Origin: Myripristis murdjan
Lineage: Eukaryota > Chordata > Actinopteri > Holocentriformes > Holocentridae
DNA: 64,000 bases
Assembly: GCF_902150065.1 (NCBI RefSeq)
Contig: NC_044001.1
Coordinates: 18,109,439 to 18,173,438, forward strand
Direction: 5' to 3'
Shown here: positions 13,541 to 26,337 of the stretch, in pieces
Numbering within the stretch: position 1 is the first letter of the stretch
Layout of the letters: each line of letters begins with the position of its first letter
Program-made: the position numbers and the translations under genes
Notes under the pieces: model-generated
Databases searched by the model: none
What the model saw: only the letters and a program-made list of their open reading frames with translations
Told to the model about the DNA's origin: nothing

Positions 13541-14256
13541 AATAATGGATTACCAACATCTGAGAGACAGGAATGCCACTCTGTATATTGCTTAATAAAA
13601 CACTTCAATACTAATCCAGATTGATTGCGGTTGCTTTAAATAACAGGGAATTATTTGAGTTAAAACATTTATTGGAGTTGACTATTCATTTTACCCAATC
13701 CAGGACTTCCCCCACATACATGTGTCAAAACAGCTGAATGTCTCTTCACACTGTGATCTGTGTGGAAAAGGTTAAGGACATAAACAGTCTACAAAGCATG
13801 GTGAATGAGCAATTTATAGTGCAAGTGCGAAACCCCTCAAACCACTGTTTGCAGGATGTATGTGGAGGAAGTAGGGATGGTATCAGAAATTATTTTTAAA
13901 AAGGGGGAAACGTAAACAACCATCAAGTCAAATTAATTTGGCTCTCCATTTACAAGTAATTTAAATCCCAATTACATTGTTACTGGGTTAAATTCCCATT
14001 AGGGCCAATTAAAACTAATCTGCAGAAACCAGGACACAAAATGTCACAGTGCATAGTTAGAAAATAATCATTTAAGACAAAGAATTACTATTACAGACTA
14101 ACAAATACTCTTTGAGAGTGCAGCATTTTTTATGTCATTATCAGACTGGCTTACAGCACCTTTCGCTGAGGGGCATCAATTTAGGGAAAACGAAGTGTCC
14201 CATCCTGTTTTCATTCCAGATAAATCCATCCTAGATTCTTCTTTCAGTCTTGCCCA
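13541..14256. other. Convergent 3' UTRs of GSTZ1 and the kelch gene
   Basis: GSTZ1's AATAAA is at 13594-13599 on +. The kelch gene's probable minus-strand AATAAA is at 13668-13673 (TTTATT on +). The two signals lie only about 70 bases apart, so the transcripts end nearly back to back. No ORF of note. Confidence 0.6.
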
Positions 14257-17200
14257 TCACTTGTCACCAGGGATCTCAACTTTGCACTTGATTGTGTCGT
14301 TGTAGAAAGTACCAGAGCAGTCTGATCCACCAAACACCAGGAGTGTGCACTGGATATTCCCATGTTTTCCCTGCTTTTGACTCTGAATATTTGCAAGGCT
14401 GGAATAATCCAAATTTATTATGCTGTGTCCAGCACGAGGCTTGGAGCAAAGCAGAGGACACACCAATGAACTCCACATGTTAGTGTCTGAGAAGAAACCA
14501 AGACAAGAGTCTACAATGTACAAAACATTACATTTGCTACACAAAAACACATTCATGCTTTTGTGACAAGACCAAACACAGACAAAAATTAGCAACAAAA
14601 TTGAACTGCACTGATAAAGCATCATTTGATCTTTTTTTTCATTTAATATACATAGATGTAATGTGGTACAAATATCAGACAGCGTGAAAAATAGTACTTA
14701 CCAACATTAAAGATATGCACATCCTGCAGGGCTCCAACTGCACTGCAGCCCCCACTTATTAACATCCTGTTTTCTGAGACTGGGAGCGCTGCATGGAACC
14801 TGCCAGGATACAGCCAAGGAGCTGGATTTCAACTGTAACATTCATCGTTCTAAAAACTTGTTTCAGCTAAATAAATCAGGGGAACTACCCATTTTTGTTC
14901 GGTAGTGTTGAGTGATGCATATGCAATACAGAAATAAAGAATCACTTACCACCACTGATATTCTTGTGTGTTTAAAAACTATGAAAGTAAAGCACATCTG
15001 CCCAAGATACCAAAAATACAGAAAACAGATGGCCATAGCAATGACATGTCTCAAGGTTGAATAGTTATGTACTCACCCCCGAGGCAGCGGTGGCATGTTA
15101 TCACATTTCACAGCTGTGTACTCCATAAATCCTTCACTCAATAAGGAAAATGACAGTTTCAGTTTAAAGCTGAAGTAGACTGAAATCCAAATTATCACCT
15201 AATGCACTCAGTGAATCTCAATATAATCATCTTACCCAGATCTAGCATGTGCAGGTCATTCAGATATGTTGCAGTTTTCCGGCCACCAAATATTAGTAAC
15301 TTGTCTGAGAGCAGTGTGGCTGAATGCCTGTTCAGTACATTTAAAAAGCATGGAATTAATATTTCTTACACATTTTCAATCCTGTCATATAGCTGTGTAG
15401 GAATCATCAATAGTGCACTGACCCAAACCTAGACAGGGGTTTCTCGCCCTCCACAATGGGCTGGTACCAGAGTTCAAACTCTGGGTTGAAGATGTACAGA
15501 GCATTACTGCAGGTTTGATCCACAGGAGAGCGGCTCGGCTGAACTCCGCCAAAGATGTAAAGCTCTTTCTTATAAACGACTGCCGAGTGATATGCCAAAT
15601 TTGGAACATTTCCTTTTGCCTAAAGGGGAAACGTCCACAAAAAATAAGCATTTCTTCTTCCTCTAGTCAAGTAATTGAAAATGAAGAGTGGGCTGGGATG
15701 CATTTATAACATGCAACAAACCCACAGTGACAAGCCTCCACTTCCAGGCCAGGGTGTCAAGAATGTACAGCTCATTGTAGCGCTGACCCTCCCTCAGGCC
15801 ACCGTATACAAACACTGCCTTCGAATCGGGGTCGTAGGTTGCAGAGTGGCCGCAGGCACAAGGTGGTATGGGTTCCGAGGTGGAGGAGGTCATGGGGAAC
15901 CAGAAGTCATTGTCTGGGGAGGAATTCAAAAAGCTATGTGCAATTCAGTATACACACATGTGCAGTTACCACTGGTGGAGAGCTTCCTGGTTAGTTTTAA
16001 TTCTAAGTGAACTTCCTTTGGTGCAAAGCATTGTAGTATTGATAAATTGGCACCTCCCTCACACCCTGAGAGCACCTAATGTAAATGATTAATCATGTCA
16101 TGCGAGGAACTTATCTGCTTTAGAAGCATGGTCTATTGGGCAATATAAGCCCAGCAGGGTCAAGATTAAACAACCAAACCCCAAACTCAGAAGATCTGAG
16201 GTCTGGCTACTTTTTAAAGATAAAAAGCCAAATATCCACTGACCTATTTCAAGCTTCCAGGCAGAGTCCTTGCAGTAATTTTGATCAGATGTTTCCCCTC
16301 CAATCAGAATGGCTGTATCAGGGTCACTCAGACATAAAGCATGGCTCCATCGCTTTGATGGACACACTGAAAGCCAAGCAACATTTATACATTTTCCTTA
16401 AACCCAACTTTATGCATTTGGATCATGTGACCACAGAGGTTGTAATATTTTTAGCGACAATATGGTTCACTCTCTGACCTGCTCTGCATTCGCTGTTTAT
16501 CTGTGCGATCTTTTCCTCCCGGCTGTTCATCCTTGACAGCTTCACTTTCTTGGGGCTTAAAGGTTTCTCCAGCTCCTCAGTGAGATTATCCATGTCCTCT
16601 GAACTCCATGTGAGGTGGCCTCTCTTACCAATAATTGTCCGCTTGGGTGTCTTCTCCTTTAAATGCCATGAAAAGAAAATCTCATTTAGTCATTTAACCA
16701 ACATGCCAACAGTAATCTAAGATTCATAAGCATGGTTCGTACCGTAGGCCAAACAGGGTGTTTATTTCCCAAAGTGGAGTCATGGGTTTCAGTCTTATCA
16801 GCGTGGAGCTCAGCATAACAAACACTATCTCCAAAGTGGGAGGAATTTGGAGTTATCTGCGAGGTATGGTGTTCAATATAAAAGCAGAAATTTTGAATTT
16901 AAGATACATTTGCGCTGGCCTCACAACGACATTGCAGATTACTGCAGATCGGTTTTAACCCCAGTTATCTCACCTTCTCACTTCCAGTGCTCTGGTGTAA
17001 TGTGTGGGAGAGATGGGAGAGATCGGTGGCGGTGCTATGCTGCTCTGGGAACAGACGTTTCCTTTGCACTAGTGGAGTGCTGCTGATGAAACTGGTTTTA
17101 TCCTTTGGCTGGCAAATCATTGCATGAAAATTGTTAAACAGAACTGCGATTAAGAAGCATGACACAAGTGGTATTGTAAGGGTAAGCTCATTTAGCTCTA

Positions 17201-17907
17201 ACACTCTTATTTGCAGACCAACTATTGGTATCCATGCCATAAAAGTAGTAATTGTCAACATGCAATTTATGAAGATGAAACATGGAGGACAGAAAACTAA
17301 AATGCTTTCATCCAAAAATATAACTAATTTTTCAATACTTGGTTTAAATACTTTTCACTTTAATACACATCTTCCCCATCTTCATCACTGCTTTTGGCAG
17401 AAAATCCCCCACCTGTCCACACACTGTCAGCACAATCTTGCCATAAACTCCCCTCCTTCCTTTCTCTGCCGCCTCTGTGACAATGTCAGGAGCCCAATCA
17501 CCCTCCCAGATAAGGCACCTGAATTCAAAGTCAAAGTATACCATTAATATTTATGTTGAACCTGGAGATGAGGAGGGCTGCTGACACCCAGACATACCTC
17601 GTTTGAGATGACAAAGTCCCAATTTTCTGGGCCTTTACCTCTTCACTGACCAGCACCTCGACTGAGATTGTGCTCTCACTGCATTTCCATTCTCCGAGGC
17701 CAAAGATAAGCAGCTGTTTAGGCAGAGGCAGTGGGATGTGAACTTGAAAGCACCTTCGGTTGGATTTGCTGCGGGCGGAGACCCCCGGGCAGGTGTCAAC
17801 ATAGCCGTGTTGCACTTGGACAAGTCTCGTAATGCTCTGTGTTTTAGTTCGCAAAAATACCTACCTGATAAACTGACGGGGGGCGTCGCGTAGGGACCAA
17901 AGGACAT
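14257..17907 (-). CDS. Kelch-repeat beta-propeller protein, no named orthologue assigned
   Basis: Thirteen exons (minus order): 17861-17907, 17598-17768, 17413-17518, 16974-17108, 16743-16856, 16479-16656, 16244-16366, 15726-15913, 15423-15619, 15236-15327, 15077-15131, 14702-14799, 14257-14486; 577 aa if the first junction is right. The C-terminal 350 residues hold six kelch blades, visible as AILIGGETSD, AVFVYGGLREGQRYNELYIL, ELYIFGGVQPS, KLLIFGGRKTATYLNDLHML, RMLISGGCSAVGALQDVHIF and LLVFGGSDCSGTFYND. The N-terminal 230 residues contain a unit with LIFGLGEWKCSES and IWEGDWAPDIVTEAAE that matches no domain I know, then a basic, serine-rich linker (TPKRTIIGKR, SPKKVKLSR) suggesting nuclear location. 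RABEPK and KLHDC proteins share the propeller type but not this N-terminus. Start chosen at MSFGPYATPPVS; exon 1's donor is the least certain point. Function unknown. Confidence 0.8.
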
Positions 17908-18120
17908 AAAAAGTCAGCCTCCCCATTTTGTCTACGAGTGATGCACGACCGGACTCAACGCAGTCCCGCTGATTACAAACTCCCTGTTAAAACCCATAGC
18001 GCCGATACTGGCTTCTGATTGGCTGAGACGCATTCGAAAGCGTTAAAATCACCTGTGACCGCGTACAGTTGATATTAATGCGCGCTGAACCGCAGCTCGC
18101 ACCGGTGTCTGCTTGAGGGA
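17908..18120 (-). promoter_or_regulatory. Probable promoter of the kelch gene
   Basis: CpG-containing sequence directly upstream of the minus-strand start, with an ATTGG (inverted CCAAT) at about 18018-18022. Sequence beyond 18120 becomes AT-rich. Confidence 0.45.
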
Positions 18121-18437
18121 ACACCTACTTATTAACAAATGAACTAAAAAGTCTCTTCTTTTACAACAAAATTATTTTACAAAAGCAAAATGCCATGTTC
18201 AGCTATGTTATTGGTATATTTTTGTCTTAATTAATGGTTTGCACCACCTCAAGTGGAAGATCTTCCCTTAATTGTCATAATGGATCTCACTGAGAAAAAC
18301 TAGTGCATTAAACTGCGAGGCCTGGCTGATAACAGTAGGAAGAGTGAAATCAAACATTTTAAAACGGTGTTTATTTGACCAACAGATGTCTCTATTTACT
18401 TTAAGCCATTAAGAACTGATAAAAACAAATCACTGCT

Positions 18438-18807
18438 CAAATTTAAAGGCAGACTATGCAGTTTCAAAGGGGAAGTCGCCCCATTTTGTTATGCTGTGGT
18501 AAAGAATGCTGGATGCCACTCACTTCTCTAAAGAATAGTGATTAAAAATGCCCCAGGAGTGCAGGACAACTCTTTTACCCTGTCATAACCCAAAATATAA
18601 GCGCTTTTCCATTGTTTGTGTCAGCATTGTTTCTGTTTTTGTGCACATATGACATCAAAACATCATAAGTGTTCCATTAATTCTATAGGTTATTCATCTT
18701 GGCATCAACCTGAGGGTTTTTCAATCTTTCCTCAGCCTCATCCTTAACATTAGTAAACCAAGTGGTGTGCCCTCCCATTTGAAACTGCATAGTCCGCCTT
18801 TAAATTT
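18438..18807. mobile_element. Miniature inverted-repeat element (MITE-like), 370 bp
   Basis: The left end (18438-18467) and the reverse complement of the right end (18778-18807) match over about 30 bases with one mismatch; shared core AAATTTAAAGGC then GACTATGCAGTTTCAAA. The interior has no coding potential. The outermost bases are a near-palindromic AAATTTAAA, so a TTAA-like target duplication is possible but the exact border is unclear. It lies between the kelch promoter and the TMED8 3' end. Family not identified. Confidence 0.75.
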
Positions 18808-20520
18808 TCTAAAAGCTGAATGCATACAAACACACAAAGTATGCAGGCCTAGTCGCTGGACCCCAAAGAATAATGAATGGGAGATGGTCTGTGCTCATTA
18901 AATAAGCACCCCATGCACAAGTAAAATATCAGTAATGCCAGAAGCAATTTTGGTCTCTCCGGCTATCCTTTGGGAAGAGCTGAAAATGAATCCTGGTTTC
19001 ATCACCACCTCTGTAACAATTACATCAATCCCCTAATGTCACAATTTAATGGAAACACACGGGACCATCCCCCAGCACTTTCTAATTTTGGATTAGTCAT
19101 GAGACTTGACATGATGGAGTCTCAGGTGAAATAGAAAGGCTTGATTGAGGACTTGCACCAGCCATCTTAGTGATATCCATAATCATGTTGCACCGTTCAG
19201 CTGCACAAGTTCTGCACTACGATTCACAGCAATCGTGTCATTAATACAAATGAATGCACATGTAGTAACACAGAGAAAACTAGATAATTTCTCTTTATTG
19301 TGGAATACAAATTTCAGGAACAATTTTTTCGACATAACTTAAAAGTAGAGTACAGCAAACATAGGAAGCTTTGAATCAGTTGCTTTATATTGAATACGGC
19401 ATTAGCAGCAAAATCTGTGATATCTTTGGGAACATGCACACCACAACTTGTGAATGTGGTAAAAGCACTGATTTTCAAGACAGCATGGAAAAGGAGTATT
19501 TACTTCAATACAATCAAACTGAGGGGTGTTCAGAAAATGTGCCCTACACAGAGAGGATATACAAAAACAAACACAGTGACCTTCACTCACAGACCGGTGC
19601 ACAAATTACATTTAGATGAAATATGAGTGACACAGCAGCCTCCTGTGGTTGACCTCTGAATCAACTCCCCAACTCACAGCCAACAAACGGGGGCAAGGCA
19701 AATGTAAATATTGGACCTATATTACATAATAAGAGCTTTATGTGATAAGGGATGGCTTTTATTTGTGCCATAAAACACACTGTTAACTATACGCTGGATC
19801 ACTGTTAACCACTTATTTCAGTACATTCAATATTCTTACAGACCTTAAACTCACTTCTTGTAACAATAACACACCACAATGACAGTACAGAGATAAAACA
19901 TAAGACATCGCTGTGCACAGTGTGTGTATCGCTTGATTGTATTTCCCGATAGCACGATTGGAACTCACAAAGATTACAAAAAAAAAACAAAAAAACGTTT
20001 TATCAGAAAGCAGTAGGATAAATACAAATAAGAACAAAGCAACACAGCAATCATAATCATAAAAGGTGCACAGATAAATGAAAATCCTCCCATTTATTTA
20101 GAGCCCTGTTGATTAAACCCCTGGCCTGCAAAAGGATATTTTATGTTCCCTGATCACTGCTACTATAGAAATGTTACGGCCGAAGACAATATATATATAT
20201 ATATATATTTTATAATGGGCACTTTACCTAATTGCACAGTACATACAGTATATTGGACAATGGCACATATGCAAGGCTTCGTAAAATATTCATCAGTAAG
20301 ACATGGAGCAAATGTTGCACGCAAAATTCTCTGACCTTATAAACTTAACATGTGGCCTCACGGCAACACAAGCCTGATAGTGATAAAAATAGATATGCCT
20401 ACAGTAACCATTAAATATAACTTTTTTTTTTTTTTTTAAATGGAATCAAAAATAGTTCATAGTTCTTGGGAGTAATAGTCTTCAGTATCATACATTCAAA
20501 GACAACAATAACTTGGATTC
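18808..20520 (-). other. Intergenic sequence and long TMED8 3' UTR
   Basis: The most distal minus-strand AATAAA is at about 19293-19298 (TTTATT on +), which would give a TMED8 3' UTR of about 1.2 kb. It contains a (TA)n tract at about 20189-20208 and a T-run at about 20422-20436. No coding exon seen. Confidence 0.5.
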
Positions 20521-21985
20521 TCAGGCACTGTAATATACCCTGTAGTACAGAGTTTTATTTCGCCAAAGGGAGTAGGAGTTATCAAATTTCAGGAGGTAAG
20601 TGCCCTCACCTGGAAATTCATGACTCCCCCCATGGACTGACAAGTGGCAGTCCTGGCGGTACACCGGTAAGATTTCTCCCAGATTTGAGTTGGCCAAAGT
20701 TTTGGAGCCCTTCTCGACATCTCCGCTGCTGACGGGGCCTGCAACACACAACACACGCACCATAAAGTCGATGGAAATCACATTTGGAAGCAGCAATATC
20801 CAAATACAATTTACACCGGCTTGCTTAGTTAAGAATCTCAAGACACGGTGTTGAATAAGAGGCCAAGGCCAAGCTAGTTTACCTTCCAGGTCCTCCTCTT
20901 CATCTTCATCGTCACTTGATTCACTGATGTGCACTGTGATGGCCCGGCTGGTGACGGGAGTCCAATCAAAATATATGCCGAAGCCAATGTCATAACCGTC
21001 TGTGGCGAACTCCCAGCACACTCGTTTGCACTCGGGGACGGTGGGCACATGCACTGTCATGATATCGCCTCGGTACACTGTCACCACGCTGTCCTTCTCC
21101 GTCCGAAGCTTCGCCTTCAGCTCCTTCAGCGTGGCAGATGTCCATGTTGTCGGGGGCTTAAGGGGCGGCATTTGGGCTGCCGTCAGGAAAAGCAAATGAC
21201 AGTGAGTGTGTCCACAAAGAGCTTGATATTTACTTATGTTTCGGGCAACCACTAGCAAACTGAAATATTTATCTTTTCCATGATAGCATGATCCTCATTA
21301 CTGAGATAGCATCTATTCATTACAGTTGATTGAAACCCCTGAATCCAAACTGCAGATGAAACAAAGCACCGACCATGGCAGCATACCCAGCAGGCCCTCA
21401 CCTTTTATCTCACCAGAGGGCTGACAGCTCCCAGCAGTGCTGTTCTCCTCAGCTCCTTCCCCCAGGGCTTGCTCTGCAGGAGCCTCTTCATTACCCTGAA
21501 ACACACACACACACATACACACAGAAGACAGATTCTAAAATTCACCAAATTTGGTAAATGCGCTCCATTCATTGTCTTGACCGACTGCTCAACTGACATA
21601 CTTAAATAACTGCATTAATTACCTTGTCATGCTGCCTTGAACCCTCTGTGGTTGCTTCCATATCGGGTGGACTGAGGGAATGGCTCTGTGAAAGATCTGT
21701 ATTCTGCAGCCTGACATGAACACAGAGTGAATGAGCAGAAATACTGGGAAAATAACATGAGTGATGATGCTATGAGACAATCAGAAAAAGTGGAACAAGC
21801 AACTGCAAAGAAAACACTAGATTTGAAATGGTAAACATTTTTTTTTTTTTTTTTTTGGTGGCAGCAACAGGTTACCTGTCTGGCAGTCTGTCCTGGCAGT
21901 GCTTGGATGTTATTCCGGGGAAAGAGGAGAAAGACAGGGATGACAGCCTTGACTGAAGCTCAGAGGCAGCCTCTAATCGCTCCAT
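20521..21985 (-). CDS. tmed8: TMED8, GOLD-domain protein
   Basis: Five coding exons (minus order): 21876-21985, 21623-21710, 21402-21495, 20883-21176, 20521-20738; 267 aa. The first 100 residues are serine/glutamate-rich and probably disordered. From about residue 100 the GOLD beta-sandwich begins with PPTTWTSATLKELKAKLR, continues through VVTVYRGDIMTVHVPT, CWEFATDGYDIGFGIYFDW, and ends GEGTYLLKFDNSYSLWRNK then LYYRVYYSA at the stop. An acidic tract (SSDDEDEEEDLEG) splits the domain, a feature I recall from TMED8. Unlike true p24/TMED cargo receptors, no signal peptide or C-terminal membrane helix is seen, so a cytosolic role is likely. The start ATG follows an acceptor, so the 5' UTR is split. 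TMED8 lies next to GSTZ1 and NOXRED1 in human 14q24.3. Confidence 0.93.
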
Positions 21986-22989
21986 GGCTATAAAGACAAG
22001 ATAAACACCTCAGTGTGCATGGCAGAAAAGCATTAATCTCCGCCCCTTTCAATATCACAGAGAGGGGGAGAGGGAGAGAGAGAGAGCGAAAGTACAGACC
22101 CCTTGACGAATTCAGCCAACCAATCCTTCTCACACTCAGCGGCAGCAGCCTTCCTGATTGAATCGACAGGGCAAATGACTTTCTCACAACAAGCTGCCCA
22201 CATGACAGATTAATGAAAATGTCACATCGCGACTGTGTGTCTGTGTGTGTGTGTGTGATGTCTGAATTCATTAACGCTAGCTCCATCGTCGTAAACTGAC
22301 GCTAGCTTGTAGCAGCAGGTAAGTTAGCCACTCGCTGGCAAATCAAAAAAAAAAAAAGTGCAGCCAAAGCTACGGACACATGGGACACAGTCTCACCACG
22401 GAGTGACGCTAGAAATCCGACGAGTCACAGGCGACAGAACTTGAGTCCAACTTTAGGCCACGGGGAAATGTTTTTCCATATTACTGCAGTCATGCGACGG
22501 ATCTTGATCTTGCCACCGTGCCGCCGCCGCCGCTGCTGCTGCTGCCTGGCAGGAAAAAAACAGACTCGAGATTTTCATACTTCCGTGTTTCCTCGAAGGT
22601 TGACGAAATTTCACGAATCTGTGTCCGGGAGAGTGTGCCTCGAGCAGGAACCATCCGCACGGGAGTTTTCTCGTTTTTATAGTATTTATTTTAGTTTAAT
22701 GTTTACAGGATTTGTGCGCATGGTCTGTCTTTAGATCACGAGACGCTCTCTTAATTTCATTGCACTTGTACGATGACAATAAAGGCTTTCTATTGTATTC
22801 TGTTCTATTGTACCGGAAAAAAAGAGACACAACACGGATAACTGCAAAATCACTTGAGCCCATTTCAGTGCATTTTTTCCATGCAAACTCACATGAGCAA
22901 TACAAACTTGAATTTTATTTTATTATTCATTTCATTTCAAGACACTCAGACTAAACTAAGCATAGCCGACATCCTTTGACTGCATTTAT
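21986..22989. other. TMED8 5' UTR, promoter, and spacer before NOXRED1 3' end
   Basis: Contains TMED8's 5' intron/UTR, a (GT)n stretch at about 22231-22258, a cluster of CGCTAGC/GCTAGC-type motifs near 22275-22330, and a CpG-rich segment 22380-22560 with a CCGCCGCCGCCGCTGCTGCTG tract. ACTTCCG at 22579-22585 reads as an ETS-type CGGAAGT on the minus strand, placed correctly for the TMED8 promoter. No gene seen from 22640 to 22989. Confidence 0.5.
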
Positions 22990-25254
22990 TTATTTATCCA
23001 TCCCCCAGTCTCTCATTTCTTTTTTTTCCAATAGTGCTTTGTATGCTGCAGAGATGGCCTCTTGCACAGATTTACTTCTTGATAGGAAGCGTGACAGAGG
23101 TGTCTCCTTGGTCTGGGCATCAGTCAGAGTAATCCAGGGGAAAGGCCTTGATGAAGTGAAAAAAAGAGATGGTTTTATTATAATTTTTATATCACAAGCA
23201 CGTATGGGAATGTTTTCTTAATAATTCCTTGTTTGATTTAATGTGTCTTTTCAGTACCGTGATACTGCACATTTGATTCAAGTCATCCTTTATTTCCCAT
23301 TGCTTTTACACAATAACATCATCCTGGCAACGTTAAGTTATACATCATAAAAAAACAGTATCAGTTGTTGAATGATTGTACTCACTCATCAGGCATCAGT
23401 GCAGATGCATAAGATGCATTGACATAACTCTGTGCATTGAATTCCACTGTGTTGGGCTCTTTCAATAGAAAAAGACTGTTGATCAGAGCGAGGGCATCCC
23501 TGGATCCCAGACTGGCAGAGGTGCAGATGTTCAGGAGGCTGTACAGCACTGCATACACCCAGCTTGCACCCAGAGAAATGCCCCCTAGAGGAGATTCAAA
23601 GTAAAGATATATGGTTGCTTTCCCAGAGGTACAGGTACATTTGCTGCTTCAGAACTGTAGAGAAATCAAACAAATCCATGTCTACAAAGTCAAGTCTTTC
23701 ATTAAGCGTCAATTAAATACATACATCAGAAACTAGGTTCTCTTGTATGCACATTTTTGAGACTTGCCATGCTTACAGAAGTTTTTTGAAGCGCCCTTGT
23801 TTATGCAAATTCCATGCAAATTAATTGTTTTGTGGCATGTTTCCCTTTAGCTCATAATTGCATATGACATCTCAAGTTGAGATTTGAGCTTTGTCGTCAT
23901 GAAAGGCAACATACCGCTCACTGAAAGAGGACAAGACGCCTCTATCAACAAAGGGTCGTTCAGAGCCGTGATCAGCTGACCGTGGGCCGGCCACATATCA
24001 GCCCTGTCACAAGCGCTGAAGTCATACTGTGGTTTGAGAACGAAGCTGTGCCCCAGCAGCCGGGCCAATCTGAAACATAGGGTTGGAAAAAGGGGTGACT
24101 GAGCGCATGGAAACACACGCCTGTGTTTGTGTTTGTGTATGAGGTGCATGCAGGCGATGGTACCTGGTAACAGGCACAGCAGAGAGGAAGCTGTAGATGA
24201 GGCAGCGCGGTGGCAGGTGGGAGTGGAGGCTGGCGCACACTTTGGGGAGGTGAGAGGGCAGACAACAGAGGAACAGCACATCTGCCCATGCTGCCAGTCG
24301 GCCATTGTCAAAGTAACATTCAACCCCACTCTGCGCAAACTCCGCTAACATGAGGAAACAAGGAGGATCATACATGGATGGATGGGTCATGCAGTTTGAT
24401 TATGTTCTGAATGCACTATCAGGTTGCAGGGCATGCACTGTGAAACCTCAGAGCAGTTTGGTGAAATGAACTCACATTTAATCATTAACTAAGTGTGTGT
24501 GTGTTTTCTACATGGGTTAATGACTTGAAATTATGACATGACGAAAGCTTATTATGTGTGCATCTTTGGTAAATCACAGCTCAACATCTAATTATGATAA
24601 TCTTGAGTTAAATTTGTAGGATGGTCAGTTCAGGCTTTATCCAAAAAGACTGCTTTACATTAGAACAACTAGTGAACTTTGACCCAATTATTCTGTGCTG
24701 TTTCAGCCAACTTGCAGATTTACAGCGTCAGAGTATCCTTTGTTTTTCAGATGATTTGCACTATACCTGCAGTTTCTGGTCTTCTGGTGGAGATCTTAAT
24801 GTGTGAGGGTTTTGTATCGGTCTTTTCAAGCAGGCAGAGGAGCAGCTGTTTGCCAGTGTGACCCAATCCAAGTATCCCCACGCGTAGGTCACTGTCTCTC
24901 TCTGATGCCAGTGCAACTCTCTGTGTGGTATGTCTATTAATCAGCCCTCTAAATGTAGGAGTATACTGATTAGTGTCATTTAAATCAAGATGAGCAAAAT
25001 TAGATTAAATTAAATGAAAACGATGATACATGTGACTCCTCCTCTTGGATACCATATACACTTGCCTTTGGGCTTGTTATGGATAAAGATAATTACCTCA
25101 AGGAGTGAGCAAGCTGGCACCAAAAAACTGCGTGCGCGCACCCACAGATACTCAGTGCAGCGGAGCGCGCACGCAGGGAGAGCAGTTCCTCTTGGTCCTC
25201 CGTCAGTCCACAGTCAAAGGAAAAAGTGCTCAGACCAGCTGTTAAATCCTGCAT
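22990..25254 (-). CDS. noxred1: NOXRED1, NADP-dependent oxidoreductase domain-containing protein 1
   Basis: Six coding exons (minus order): 25097-25254, 24767-24948, 24164-24344, 23915-24069, 23386-23584, 22990-23146; they join in frame to 343 aa. A Rossmann dinucleotide-binding motif, DLRVGILGLGHTGKQLL, starts at about residue 75 and resembles the F420/NADP-dependent (pyrroline-5-carboxylate reductase-like) fold. The second strand continues with WADVLFLCCLPSHLPKVC, typical of that fold. The C-terminal half is helical, with GASWVYAVLYSLLN in the position where P5CR-like enzymes have the dimerising helices. The substrate is not established for the family, so an oxidoreductase activity is inferred only from the fold. 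The ATG is preceded by an acceptor-like TTTTCAG, so the 5' UTR is probably spliced. Neighbour of TMED8 in human too; SAMD15, which lies between them in human, is absent here. Confidence 0.92.
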
Positions 25255-26292
25255 CGCCTGAAAATAAGGTGGTTAGATCTGCGGTATGAGCTGTTAGTAT
25301 TCTCAAAAATAAAATAACTTTATAAAAAAAAAAAAAATAGAGCAAGTGGGCGACTAGAATATCATTTCAGACTTTATATTTCAACGTTGCAAAATAACTT
25401 GTGCACTTGTGGGCATCCTGTTTCCATGACAACAACTTGACAATCAACAGGAACTTCCGATCTGCCACGGTTCACATTCTACAAAATAAAAGTCCCCCCT
25501 GGCCGACACTGCGTCGTTTTAAAGCGGCGCCTAAGCGATTTTCTGACCACTAGAGGGCGTCGGGGTTAACGTTACACAAAGCAATGCTCCTGGCTGTGCC
25601 TTTAATGAACATTTTATGACTTTACATGATGATGTCCTGCTGATGTGAACCATGTTTGAATTATTGTTTGGAAAAAGTAACTGAGTAACTTTTAATCCAA
25701 GTACATTTTAAATGAGCTACTTTTTATTTTTACGTCAGTAAATTTTCACAGCATTACTTTGATTTCAGCTCAAGTAAAATATTAGCAAAGTAAAATTAGT
25801 TTGATACAAGTAGCAATTCGTAGTAGTCTCTCAGCCGCTGTCAGTTTTCAATATTTGTTTCATTCACCCATTCACAATTTAATTATCCTTTAAAACAAAG
25901 TTATAGCAATGTACCGGTCATATACAATACGTACATAAAACAAAACATACAATGTAATGTGGTTCTTTATGTTCCTCTTAAAGCTAAATTAAGCAATTTC
26001 ATATAATCCACAAAAACCTGTTTTTTGTTGTAAATCTTTGCTATAAATACCCTGACCACAGCTTCTCTCAGATGGCATTTTTCTTCTATCCTTTTATGCA
26101 GACTTGCCATCATTTGTGTTTATGTTTTGCATTTACCTATAACCATTTAACATTTAAAAAAGCAAGACAATGTTATGAACTTCCTGATGGTAGATTGCAT
26201 GAAATGTCAGGCCAAGACAAAGTCGCGGTCAGATCACGCTGCCCCCTTCCTTCCTGTTCAGTGTTGGGCACTTCCTGCATGACTTCCTCCAG

Positions 26293-26337
<45 letters not shown>

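Noticed and set aside
22441-22734. Open frame on + rich in RRRRCCCC residues
   Set aside because: It is produced by a CCG/CTG trinucleotide tract in the TMED8 5' region; no homology or splice context.
21986-22989. SAMD15 expected between TMED8 and NOXRED1
   Set aside because: Neither strand contains a SAM-domain pattern or enough space for the gene; it is absent here.
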